In this document: in pieces, positions 1-5,862 of the stretch
Numbering within the stretch: position 1 is the stretch's first letter
How the letters are laid out: each line of letters starts with the position of its first letter
DNA from: Asaia bogorensis
GTDB taxonomy: Bacteria > Pseudomonadota > Alphaproteobacteria > Acetobacterales > Acetobacteraceae
Reading direction: 5' to 3'
NCBI GenBank assembly: GCA_945886995.1
Contig: CAMCZJ010000185.1
Location: 1 to 5,862, forward strand
Length of the DNA stretch: 5,862 bases
The notes under the pieces: model-generated
Databases searched by the model: none
Seen by the model: the letters and a program-made list of their open reading frames with translations, nothing else
What the model was told of the DNA's origin: nothing
Position numbers and translations under genes: made by a program

Positions 1-241
1 TGGCATTAGCGTGAATGTCGTTTGCCCCGGCGCCACCAACACCGCGCTTTTCGATGACTACAAGAAGGGTGCGGGCAATCCTGAAAAGCTGGAAGAAGCC
101 TTTCGCCGCGCCACACCCATGGGCCGCATCGGCGAACCTGAGGACCTGCCCGGTGCCATTCTGTTTTTCGCGAGTGACGATGCCGCCTATGTCACCGGCC
201 AGGTGCTGAGTGTCTCTGGCGGCCTGACCATGGCGGGCTGA
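1..241 (+). CDS. badH: 2-hydroxycyclohexanecarboxyl-CoA dehydrogenase, 3' part (SDR family)
   Basis: Only the last 79 codons are present, and the frame is open to the left edge (first full codon at 2). The piece is the C-terminal end of a short-chain dehydrogenase/reductase. It has the NVVCPG segment that follows the active-site helix and contacts the nicotinamide, then a substrate-lid region (about residues 15-40 of the fragment), and finally TGQVLSVSGGLTM, the usual SDR terminal strand. The Ser-Tyr-Lys catalytic residues and the N-terminal glycine-rich NAD motif would lie upstream. From memory, the GNPEKL.EAF and GQVLSVSGGLTM segments closely resemble R. palustris BadH, which oxidises 2-hydroxycyclohexanecarboxyl-CoA to the 2-keto thioester with NAD+. 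The gene stops 11 bases before badI, the next enzyme of that pathway, which supports the specific call over a generic 3-oxoacyl-ACP reductase. The cytoplasmic location is inferred from the family. Confidence 0.82.
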   Translation, partial: GISVNVVCPGATNTALFDDYKKGAGNPEKLEEAFRRATPMGRIGEPEDLPGAILFFASDDAAYVTGQVLSVSGGLTMAG

Positions 242-245
242 GGGA
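240..245 (+). promoter_or_regulatory. Shine-Dalgarno site of badI
   Basis: GAGGGA overlaps the badH stop codon and ends 7 bases before the ATG at 253. This fixes the badI start and suggests translational coupling with badH. Confidence 0.7.
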
Positions 246-252
246 AAGCATC

Positions 253-1035
253 ATGACCTATCAGGATATTTTGTTTGAAGCGCAGGATGGTGTGGCCACC
301 ATCACCATCAATCGCCCGCAGGTGATGAATGCCTTTCGTGGCCAGACATGCGAAGAATTGATCCATGCATTCAATCGCGCGGGCTGGGAGAAATCCATTG
401 GCGTGATTGTGCTGACCGGCGCGGGCGATCGCGCCTTTTGCACCGGCGGCGATCAAAGCGCGCATGATGGGCAATATGATGGCCGCGGCATGATCGGCCT
501 GCCGGTTGAAGAATTGCAAAGCCTGATCCGCGATGTGCCAAAGCCCGTAATCGCGCGCGTGCAAGGCTATGCCATTGGTGGCGGCAATGTGCTGGCAACC
601 CTGTGTGATCTGACCATCGCATCAGAAAAGGCACAATTCGGCCAGGTGGGGCCCAAGGTTGGCTCCGTGGATCCGGGCTTTGGCACGGCCTATCTGGCGC
701 GCATTGTGGGTGAGAAGAAGGCGCGCGAGATGTGGTATCTCTGCCGCCGCTATAGCGCTGCCGAGGCTGAACGCATGGGCTTGGTTAATGTTGTGGTGCC
801 GCATGACCAATTGGATGCGGAAGTGGCGCGCTGGTGCGCGGAAATCCTGGAAAGAAGCCCAACAGCAATCGCCATCGCCAAGCGTTCCTTCAACGCGGAT
901 AGTGAGAATATTCGCGGTATTGGCGGCATGGGGATGCAGGCGCTAACCATGTATTACGCGACCGAGGAATCGAAAGAAGGTGTTCGCGCCTTCAACGAAA
1001 AGCGCAAACCCGATTTCCGCAAGTATCAGAAGTAG
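253..1035 (+). CDS. badI: 2-ketocyclohexanecarboxyl-CoA hydrolase (ring-cleaving)
   Basis: This 260-residue crotonase-superfamily protein matches the length of R. palustris BadI. BadI adds water to 2-ketocyclohexanecarboxyl-CoA and cleaves the ring in a retro-Dieckmann reaction to give pimelyl-CoA. Visible elements are the N-terminal strand with INRPQVMNAFRG (19-30), the first oxyanion-hole segment FCTGGDQSAHDG (62-73), the second at GYAIGGGNVL (105-114), and GPKVGSVDPGFG (133-144). The last is the signature shared with MenB-type 1,4-dihydroxynaphthoyl-CoA synthases, including Asp140. Lys135 stands where true enoyl-CoA hydratases carry the first catalytic Glu (PE motif), which argues against a plain hydratase. 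The C-terminus has MYYATEES (233-240) and ends KRKPDFRKYQK, again BadI/MenB-like. MenB is the main alternative, but the badH neighbour and overall resemblance to remembered BadI make BadI far more likely. Start ATG 253 is backed by a good Shine-Dalgarno site. Confidence 0.93.
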   Translation: MTYQDILFEAQDGVATITINRPQVMNAFRGQTCEELIHAFNRAGWEKSIGVIVLTGAGDRAFCTGGDQSAHDGQYDGRGMIGLPVEELQSLIRDVPKPVIARVQGYAIGGGNVLATLCDLTIASEKAQFGQVGPKVGSVDPGFGTAYLARIVGEKKAREMWYLCRRYSAAEAERMGLVNVVVPHDQLDAEVARWCAEILERSPTAIAIAKRSFNADSENIRGIGGMGMQALTMYYATEESKEGVRAFNEKRKPDFRKYQK

Positions 1036-1042
1036 TCGCGCC

Positions 1043-2209
1043 ATGACCCGCCCCTTGACGGATGATCAGAGCGCCTTTCAGGAAACTGCGCAACGCTTCA
1101 CGCGGGAGAAAATCGCGCCCCACTACATGAAGCGCGAGGCCGAGGCGCGGCTGGATCGCGCACTACTGCTGGAAATGGGCGCGCTTGGGCTGATTGGCGC
1201 TGATTTGCCGGAACGCTATGGCGGGCTTGGCGAACCAAGTGTCACCGCTGGGCTTGCGATTGAAGCGCTGGCTTATGGCGATATCAATGTGTCTTATGTG
1301 CCGTTATTGGCTTCGCTCAATGGCCAGATCATTGCACGCCATGCATCGCCGGAACTTGCCGGGCATTGGATTCCGCGCATTGTCGCGGGCGAAGCGCTGT
1401 TCTGCATTGCGCTGACCGAACCGCGTGGCGGGTCCGATGCGGCGAATTTGGCGCTTTCCGCGCGGCGTGAGGGTGATTGCTATGTGATCAAGGGGGAAAA
1501 ATCCTCGATCAGTATGGCGGATCAGGCGGATGCGGCGGTGGTTTTTGCGCGTACCGGGCCTGTTGAAGCCGGTGCGCGCGGCATTTCTGCCTTTCTGGTG
1601 CCGCTGGACACACCCGGCATCAGCACCACGCGCTTCAGGGATCTGGGCAGTCACGCCATTGGGCGCGGTTCGATTTTTTTTGATAATGTGCGCATCCCCG
1701 CCAGCCATCTTCTTGGTGAAGAAGGCATGGGTTTTGTGCAGGTGATGCAAGGCTTCGATTACAGCCGCGCGTTGATCGGCCTGCAATGCTGCGCCACCGC
1801 GCAGGCCTCGCTCGATGAAAGCTGGTCCTATATCACGGAACGCCAAGCCTTCGGCGCGCCGCTTGCGCAATATCAGGGCGTGAGTTTCCCGCTGGCCGAG
1901 GGCGAGGGTCTGATCGCGGCCATTCGTCAGCTTTGCTATCACACGCTCCGCCTGCGCGACGCGGATGAGGCGCATACGTCTGAAGCCGCCATGTGCAAAT
2001 GGCTTGGCCCCAAAACCGCGGTGGATGTGATCCATCAATGCTTGCTGACGCATGGGCATTATGGCTGGTCGCTCGATCTGCCGCATCAGCAGCGGCTGCG
2101 GGATGTGATGGGGCTTGAGATTGGCGATGGCACCGCGCAAATCATGAAGCTGATCGTGGCGCGCGAAAAAGCTGGTCGCGTCGCTGTGCAATATGCCCGC
2201 AAGGGTTGA
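1043..2209 (+). CDS. aliB: Acyl-CoA dehydrogenase, probable cyclohexanecarboxyl-CoA dehydrogenase
   Basis: This 388-residue FAD-dependent acyl-CoA dehydrogenase has the standard family length. It probably converts cyclohexanecarboxyl-CoA to cyclohex-1-ene-1-carboxyl-CoA, passing electrons to ETF. Domain order is normal: N-terminal helices (about 1-115), the middle beta domain opening with the FAD-binding signature LTEPRGGSDA (124-133) and containing IFFDNVRIP (211-219), then the C-terminal helical domain with ERQAFG (266-271). At the site of the usual catalytic Glu (MCAD 'YEGT') the sequence is GDGTAQIMKLIVAR, giving Asp362. Ser241 occupies the alternative base position used by isovaleryl-CoA dehydrogenase. 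The frame extends upstream to an ATG at 980, but that overlaps badI by 56 bases. ATG 1043, 7 bases after the badI stop, gives the normal ACAD N-terminus, with a weak GAAG ribosome site at 1029-1032. The substrate is inferred from the operon, and another alicyclic or branched acyl-CoA remains possible. Confidence 0.78.
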   Translation: MTRPLTDDQSAFQETAQRFTREKIAPHYMKREAEARLDRALLLEMGALGLIGADLPERYGGLGEPSVTAGLAIEALAYGDINVSYVPLLASLNGQIIARHASPELAGHWIPRIVAGEALFCIALTEPRGGSDAANLALSARREGDCYVIKGEKSSISMADQADAAVVFARTGPVEAGARGISAFLVPLDTPGISTTRFRDLGSHAIGRGSIFFDNVRIPASHLLGEEGMGFVQVMQGFDYSRALIGLQCCATAQASLDESWSYITERQAFGAPLAQYQGVSFPLAEGEGLIAAIRQLCYHTLRLRDADEAHTSEAAMCKWLGPKTAVDVIHQCLLTHGHYGWSLDLPHQQRLRDVMGLEIGDGTAQIMKLIVAREKAGRVAVQYARKG

Positions 2210-2216
2210 TACAAAA

Positions 2217-2232
2217 GGGCGCAAAGACGCCC
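2217..2232 (+). other. Intercistronic hairpin between aliB and aliA
   Basis: GGGCG (2217-2221) and CGCCC (2228-2232) are perfect inverted arms around the loop CAAAGA, 7 bases after the aliB stop. No T-run follows, so it is not a typical intrinsic terminator. It could be an mRNA-stabilising or attenuating stem. It is short (5 bp), so chance is possible. Confidence 0.4.
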
Positions 2233-2243
2233 GCCTCAAAACC

Positions 2244-2249
2244 AGGAGG
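2244..2249 (+). promoter_or_regulatory. Shine-Dalgarno site of aliA
   Basis: AGGAGG is a full consensus site, 5 bases before the ATG at 2255, and is the strongest ribosome site in the window. CCTC at 2234-2237 could pair with GAGG at 2246-2249 across an 8-base loop, which might modestly mask the site. Confidence 0.8.
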
Positions 2250-2254
2250 ATAAC

Positions 2255-3886
2255 ATGACCGTCCAGGGCAATGATATCGCCATTCGCGGCCCCGCCATGC
2301 GTGCTCAGGAATTTTGGCGTGATGAAACACTACTGCATCATCTGGCCCGCGCCGTGGCACGCAGCCCTGACAAGACAGCGATTGTCGCCTGCCGTTCGGA
2401 TATCGGCACGGAAGCGCGGCTTTCCTATCGGCAGATTGATGATTTATCGAGCCGCCTGGCCGCCGCCTTGCGCGCGCGCGGCATTGGGCGCGGTGATGTG
2501 GTTTCCTTTCAACTGCCGAATTGGTGGGAATTTTCCATCCTGCATTTGGCCTGCATGAAGCTCGGCGCCATCAGCAATCCGCTGATGGTAATTTTCCGTG
2601 AACGCGAATTGCGCTTCATGCTGGGCTTGGCGGAAAGCAAGATTTTGATGGTGCCCGACAGTTTCCGCGGTTTTGATTACGCTGCCATGGCCGCCAATTT
2701 GCGCGAACACCTGCCAAAGCTTGCGGATGTTTTCATCGTCGGGCGCAATGGGGCGGATGGTTTCGCGCGCCTGCTTGAACACCCCGCGCCCAGCACGCCC
2801 TTCACGCCAGCGGATGGTCCCGGCCCTGATGAGGTGATCCAGCTTCTCTACACCAGCGGCACCACCGGTGAGCCCAAGGGTGTGATGCATAGTTCCAACA
2901 CCATGCTGTCCAATCTGGAATATTTCGCCGCAAGGCTTGGGCTTGGCGTGGATGATGTGATCCATATGCCATCGCCTTTGGCGCATCAGCTTGGCTTCAT
3001 GTACGGGATTGTGCTGCCCATCATGCTGGGCGGCACGGCGATTTTGCAGGACATCTTCGCGGCCCCCGAAATGGCGCGACAAATTCGTGATGAGGGTGCC
3101 ACTTTCACCATGGGCGCCACCCCTTTCTTGAATGATCTGACAGAACATGTCGCCGCTTCCGGGCAGGCCACATCCAGTCTGCGCGTGTTTGTCTCAGCCG
3201 GCGCACCCATTCCACGCGCGCTGGTCGCGAAGGCGCGTCAGACGCTGGGCGCTGCGATTATCTCCGCCTGGGGCATGTCAGAGAACGGCGCTGTCACCAC
3301 AACGAAACTGGATGACGGAGAAGAAAAGGCCACCACTACCGATGGCTGCACGCTGCCCGGCATTGAACTTCGCATTATGGATGCTGAAGGCGCAGGTGTA
3401 CCAACCGGCCAGGAAGGGCAATTGCAAGTGCGCGGTTGCTCCAATTTTGTCGGCTATCTGAAGCGCCCGGAACTCAACCCCAATGATCCGGATGGGTGGT
3501 TTGATACGGGCGACCTCGCGCGCATGGACGCCGATGGCTATATCCGTATCGCCGGGCGTTCGAAGGACATCATTATTCGCGGCGGTGAAAACATTCCGGT
3601 GGTAGAAGTTGAGGGCCTGATGTTCCGCCACCCCGCCGTGGCGGAAGTCGCGATTGTGGGCTTTCCTGATCCACGGCTTGGTGAGCGCGCCTGCGCTTTT
3701 GTGCGCCTGCGGGAAGGCGCCAGCCTAAGCTTGGCGGATATGACTAGCCATCTGGAAGCCCAGCGCATGGCGCGGCAATACATGCCGGAACGCCTGGAAA
3801 TCGTGGCGGAGTTGCCGCGCACGCCTAGCGGCAAGATTCAGAAGTTCAAGCTTCGGGAAATCGCACGGTGTTTCGGGCGAAATTGA
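2255..3886 (+). CDS. aliA: AMP-forming acyl-CoA synthetase, probable cyclohexanecarboxylate-CoA ligase
   Basis: This 543-residue member of the ANL adenylate-forming superfamily probably activates cyclohexanecarboxylate with ATP and CoA to the CoA thioester plus AMP and PPi. The core motifs are complete: P-loop TSGTTGEPKG at 200-209, WGMSE at 339-343 (the YGxTE motif, with Trp for Tyr and the Mg-binding Glu343), DTGD at 417-420 with the ribose-binding Asp420, the hinge GRSKD at 434-438, the CoA-side GGENI at 443-447, and PSGK near the C-terminus with catalytic Lys527. The enzyme therefore looks active. Sequence motifs do not define the substrate. The assignment comes from lying directly downstream of badH, badI and an acyl-CoA dehydrogenase, in the same gene set as the R. 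palustris bad/ali cluster. It is separated from aliB by 45 bases holding a hairpin and its own strong ribosome site. A medium-chain fatty acid ligase is the main alternative. Confidence 0.8.
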   Translation: MTVQGNDIAIRGPAMRAQEFWRDETLLHHLARAVARSPDKTAIVACRSDIGTEARLSYRQIDDLSSRLAAALRARGIGRGDVVSFQLPNWWEFSILHLACMKLGAISNPLMVIFRERELRFMLGLAESKILMVPDSFRGFDYAAMAANLREHLPKLADVFIVGRNGADGFARLLEHPAPSTPFTPADGPGPDEVIQLLYTSGTTGEPKGVMHSSNTMLSNLEYFAARLGLGVDDVIHMPSPLAHQLGFMYGIVLPIMLGGTAILQDIFAAPEMARQIRDEGATFTMGATPFLNDLTEHVAASGQATSSLRVFVSAGAPIPRALVAKARQTLGAAIISAWGMSENGAVTTTKLDDGEEKATTTDGCTLPGIELRIMDAEGAGVPTGQEGQLQVRGCSNFVGYLKRPELNPNDPDGWFDTGDLARMDADGYIRIAGRSKDIIIRGGENIPVVEVEGLMFRHPAVAEVAIVGFPDPRLGERACAFVRLREGASLSLADMTSHLEAQRMARQYMPERLEIVAELPRTPSGKIQKFKLREIARCFGRN

Positions 3887-3893
3887 ACGCCGC

Positions 3894-4244
3894 TTATAGC
3901 CCCCAAACTGCGTTGCTATCCGCCGGTGCCTGGTCGCGCCGCTCAACCATGCCATAATCGCGCAGCACAGCGGCGACGCGCAGCCTATAGCCGGCAAAAA
4001 TGCCATCCCGCCCCGCCACCTGAGAGGCGCGATGCCCGGCATGGCAGCGCCAGCGGGTGATCGCACCCTCATCTTCCCACAGGAAAAGACTGAGCAGCTT
4101 GGCGGGATTGGTCAGGCTCCGGAAGCGTTCCACCGAAACGAAGCCGGGCATGCGCTGCAATTCCTCTCGCAGCGTCGCGGCATGGTCAAGGTAATCATCC
4201 AGCCGGCCTGCTGCCGGTTCAACCTCAAAAATTATGGCAATCAT
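3894..4244 (-). CDS. Antibiotic biosynthesis monooxygenase (ABM) domain protein
   Basis: A 116-residue protein with the dimeric alpha/beta-barrel ABM fold pattern. It opens with a hydrophobic strand (MIAIIFEVEP), then a helix with AATLREELQRMPGF, a strand with VSVERF, and LLSLFLWEDEGAITRW (50-65) followed by a His-rich helix start at HAGHRASQ. The C-terminal half (FAGYRLRVAAVLRDYG) resembles small alphaproteobacterial ABM proteins annotated only by domain. Family members include quinone or polyketide monooxygenases and heme-degrading enzymes, but most small ones have no known substrate, so no reaction is assigned. There is no signal peptide. It runs opposite to its neighbours: its stop is 7 bases from the aliA stop and its start faces the CoA-binding/MetY gene. 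The start at 4244 gives the family's normal N-terminal strand, though its ribosome site is poor (only AGG before a C-rich stretch). There is no sign it belongs to the ali operon. Confidence 0.8.
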   Translation of the reverse strand: MIAIIFEVEPAAGRLDDYLDHAATLREELQRMPGFVSVERFRSLTNPAKLLSLFLWEDEGAITRWRCHAGHRASQVAGRDGIFAGYRLRVAAVLRDYGMVERRDQAPADSNAVWGL

Positions 4245-4270
4245 GGGGGTGGCCTGGGGTGGGTGGTGGG
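4245..4270 (+). other. Putative G-quadruplex motif
   Basis: Four G-runs lie on the + strand: GGGGG (4245-4249), GGGG (4256-4259), GGG (4261-4263) and GGG (4268-4270), with loops of 6, 1 and 4 bases. This fits the canonical G3+N1-7 pattern. It abuts the ABM start codon, placing the C-rich complement in that gene's leader. Folding in the cell is not shown. Confidence 0.55.
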
Positions 4271-4314
4271 TCTCAGATCATGCTAAACGAAAGGCTTGGT
4301 CCTGAACATTGGTT

Positions 4315-4319
4315 GAAGG
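4315..4319 (+). promoter_or_regulatory. Shine-Dalgarno site of the CoA-binding/MetY fusion gene
   Basis: GAAGG ends 7 bases before the ATG at 4327, supporting that start for the fused reading frame. Confidence 0.6.
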
Positions 4320-4326
4320 TTGCGCC

Positions 4327-5862
4327 ATGAACCAGCCGGCTCCGCTTGCCTATAGCGATGCGAAAATCCGTTCCATCCTGCAGCGGGTGAAGACAATCGC
4401 GCTGGTTGGTGCTTCTTCCAACTGGAACCGGCCCAGCTATTTCGTCATGAAATACCTGCAATCCAAGGGCTATCGCGTCATCCCCGTGAACCCGGGCACG
4501 GCCGGGCAAACGCTATTGGGTGAAACCATTTACGCCACCCTGGCCGATATTCCGGACCCGGTTGATATGGTGGATGTGTTTCGCGCTGCCGATGCGCTGC
4601 CCGGCATTGCCGATGAAGCGATAGCGATTGGCGCCAAGGTGCTTTGGGCACAGCTTGGTGTGCGGCATGATGGCGCGGCGGCCCAGGCGGAAGCGGCGGG
4701 GCTTGAAGTGATCATGGATCGCTGCCCGAAGATTGAATTCAGCCGTTTCGGTGGCGAATTGTCCTGGAGCGGTGTGAATTCCGGCCTGATCCGCAATCGC
4801 GCACCGGAACCACCCGCAGATCGCAAGGGCAAGAATCGCCCCCTGCCGCCGCGCAATCTTGATTACGGCTTTGCGACCCGCAGCATCCATGCAGGTGCGG
4901 CGCCTGATCCCACCACGGGTGCGCGCGGCACGCCGATTTATCAAACAACAAGCTTCGTTTTTGATGATGTGGATCACGCAGCATCGCTGTTCAATCTGCA
5001 TAATTTTGGCCATGTCTATACGCGGCTTTCCAACCCAACCGTCGCGGTTTTGGAAGAACGTGTCGCAAGCCTTGAAGGCGGGCGCGCTGCTGTTGCCACC
5101 GCTTCAGGCCATGCAGCGCAATTCGTGACCTTCTTCACCCTGCTTGAACCAGGCGATGAATTCCTCGCCAGCCGCAACCTTTACGGCGGGTCGCTCACGC
5201 AATTCGCCCTCAGCTTCAAGAAACTCGGCTGGACCAGCCATTTCGTTGACCCGACCGAGCCTGAGAATTTCCGCCGCGCCCTCACGCCCAAATGCAAGGC
5301 GATCTTTGTCGAAAGCCTCGCCAATCCTGGCGGCATTGTCGTGGATTTGCGCGCCATTGCCGATATTGCGCATGAAGCCGGCATTCCGCTGATTGTGGAT
5401 AATACGCTTGCCTCACCCTATCTTTGCAGGCCTTTCGAACATGGTGCTGATATCATCACCCATTCGCTGACGAAATTTCTCGGTGGGCACGGCAATTCCC
5501 TTGGCGGCATGATTGTTGAATCCGGCAAGTTCAATTATGCCAATGGCAAATTCCCAAGCATGGCGGATCCTGAACCTGCCTATCATGGGCTAAAATTCTA
5601 CGAGAATTTCGGTGATTTCGCCTTCACCACCAAGGCGCGCGCTGTGGCGCTGCGTGATTTCGGCCCCACACTTTCACCCATGAATGCCTGGCTCACCATC
5701 ACCGGAATTGAAACCCTACATCTGCGCATGGAACGACATGTTTCCAACGCACAACAGGTGGCAGAATTCCTGGCAAGCCATCCGAAAGTTGCCTGGGTGT
5801 CCTATGCCGGCCTGCCGGATAGCCCCTTCCATGCGCTCGCCAAACGCTATCTGCCGAAGGGG
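4327..5862 (+). CDS. CoA-binding domain / O-acetylhomoserine sulfhydrylase fusion, 5' part
   Basis: One open frame of 512 codons runs off the right edge with no stop. Residues 1 to about 158 form a YccU-type CoA-binding Rossmann domain, with a nucleotide-loop motif IALVGASSNWNRPSY (24-38), VIPVNPG (51-57), and the family's terminal MDRCPKIEF (130-138) and WSGVNS (147-152). A basic, proline-rich linker (about 159-180) leads to a fold-type I PLP enzyme of the Cys/Met metabolism family, MetY type. It starts with FATRSIHAG (182-190) and has PIYQTTSF (203-210), YTRLSNPT (231-238), SGHAA (260-264), Tyr286 in NLYGGS, VDNTLASPY (357-365) with the pyridine-binding Asp358, and HSLTKFLGGHG (379-389) with the PLP lysine Lys383. 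MetY makes homocysteine from O-acetylhomoserine and sulfide in the cytoplasm. About 95-100 C-terminal residues of a normal MetY lie beyond the window. The linker has no ATG, so a separate MetY start is unlikely. The CoA-binding domain's function is unknown. Confidence 0.88.
   Translation, partial: MNQPAPLAYSDAKIRSILQRVKTIALVGASSNWNRPSYFVMKYLQSKGYRVIPVNPGTAGQTLLGETIYATLADIPDPVDMVDVFRAADALPGIADEAIAIGAKVLWAQLGVRHDGAAAQAEAAGLEVIMDRCPKIEFSRFGGELSWSGVNSGLIRNRAPEPPADRKGKNRPLPPRNLDYGFATRSIHAGAAPDPTTGARGTPIYQTTSFVFDDVDHAASLFNLHNFGHVYTRLSNPTVAVLEERVASLEGGRAAVATASGHAAQFVTFFTLLEPGDEFLASRNLYGGSLTQFALSFKKLGWTSHFVDPTEPENFRRALTPKCKAIFVESLANPGGIVVDLRAIADIAHEAGIPLIVDNTLASPYLCRPFEHGADIITHSLTKFLGGHGNSLGGMIVESGKFNYANGKFPSMADPEPAYHGLKFYENFGDFAFTTKARAVALRDFGPTLSPMNAWLTITGIETLHLRMERHVSNAQQVAEFLASHPKVAWVSYAGLPDSPFHALAKRYLPKG

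Larger units (their letters stand above)
4245..4326. promoter_or_regulatory. Divergent intergenic region
   Basis: This 82-base spacer lies between two divergent starts, so it should hold promoters for both the ABM gene (-) and the CoA-binding/MetY fusion (+). I cannot place convincing -35/-10 pairs on either strand. The half next to the ABM start is strongly G-rich on the + strand. The other half carries the Shine-Dalgarno site of the fusion gene. No methionine-type riboswitch could be supported. Confidence 0.45.

Noticed and set aside
980..1042. Upstream start at 980 for the acyl-CoA dehydrogenase, adding 21 residues.
   Set aside because: It would overlap badI by 56 bases, and the extra residues do not look like an ACAD N-terminus. 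ATG 1043 fits both family length and gene spacing.
2217..2232. Rho-independent terminator after aliB.
   Set aside because: The stem is followed by GCCTCAAAACC, with no T-run, and a strong ribosome site for aliA follows directly.
1304..2239. Long 311-codon open frame on the - strand opposite aliB.
   Set aside because: It is a shadow of the GC-rich aliB gene. The predicted protein is Arg/His/Ala-rich with no recognisable motif and lies wholly antisense to a conserved gene.
2444..3148. 234-codon open frame on the - strand opposite aliA.
   Set aside because: It is antisense to the conserved adenylation core of aliA and has unlikely composition and no family motifs.
4271..4300. Possible SAM-II-like riboswitch before the MetY-type gene, prompted by GCTAAA at 4282-4287 followed by CGAAAGG.
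   Set aside because: Other core parts are missing: there is no TGATTT-type segment and no GC stem (P1) upstream in the 82-base spacer. One short match is not enough.
4513..5013. 166-codon open frame on the - strand opposite the CoA-binding domain and linker.
   Set aside because: It is a shadow frame. The + strand frame encodes clear domain motifs throughout the same stretch.

Overview
The window reads as ordinary chromosomal DNA from an alphaproteobacterium. It has moderately high GC, dense gene packing, short spacers with Shine-Dalgarno sites, and a cyclohexanecarboxylate gene set of the type known from Rhodopseudomonas palustris. A purple non-sulphur or Acetobacteraceae/Rhodospirillales-like host is possible, but the sequence alone does not settle the genus. 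There are no RNA genes, insertion sequences, CRISPR arrays or phage genes.

Left two thirds (1-3886, + strand): four tightly spaced genes form one probable operon for alicyclic acid breakdown. They are the 3' end of badH (2-hydroxycyclohexanecarboxyl-CoA dehydrogenase), badI (2-ketocyclohexanecarboxyl-CoA hydrolase), an acyl-CoA dehydrogenase assigned as aliB (cyclohexanecarboxyl-CoA dehydrogenase), and an acyl-CoA synthetase assigned as aliA (cyclohexanecarboxylate-CoA ligase). In pathway order, AliA activates cyclohexanecarboxylate and AliB desaturates it to cyclohex-1-ene-1-carboxyl-CoA. A hydratase (BadK, not in the window) adds water, BadH oxidises the alcohol, and BadI opens the ring to pimelyl-CoA for beta-oxidation. 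BadI is the most secure call. AliB and AliA rest on family motifs plus this context.

Middle (3887-4326): a small antibiotic-biosynthesis-monooxygenase-fold protein lies on the - strand, converging on aliA with only 7 bases between stop codons. An 82-base divergent spacer with a canonical G-quadruplex motif separates it from the next gene.

Right third (4327-5862, + strand, running off the window): one uninterrupted reading frame of at least 512 codons joins an N-terminal YccU-type CoA-binding (Rossmann) domain to a PLP-dependent O-acetylhomoserine sulfhydrylase (MetY-type) domain. This fusion is the least expected object in the window. A second point is that AliB has Asp where most acyl-CoA dehydrogenases have the catalytic Glu. 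I do not see a wholly new multi-gene system here.
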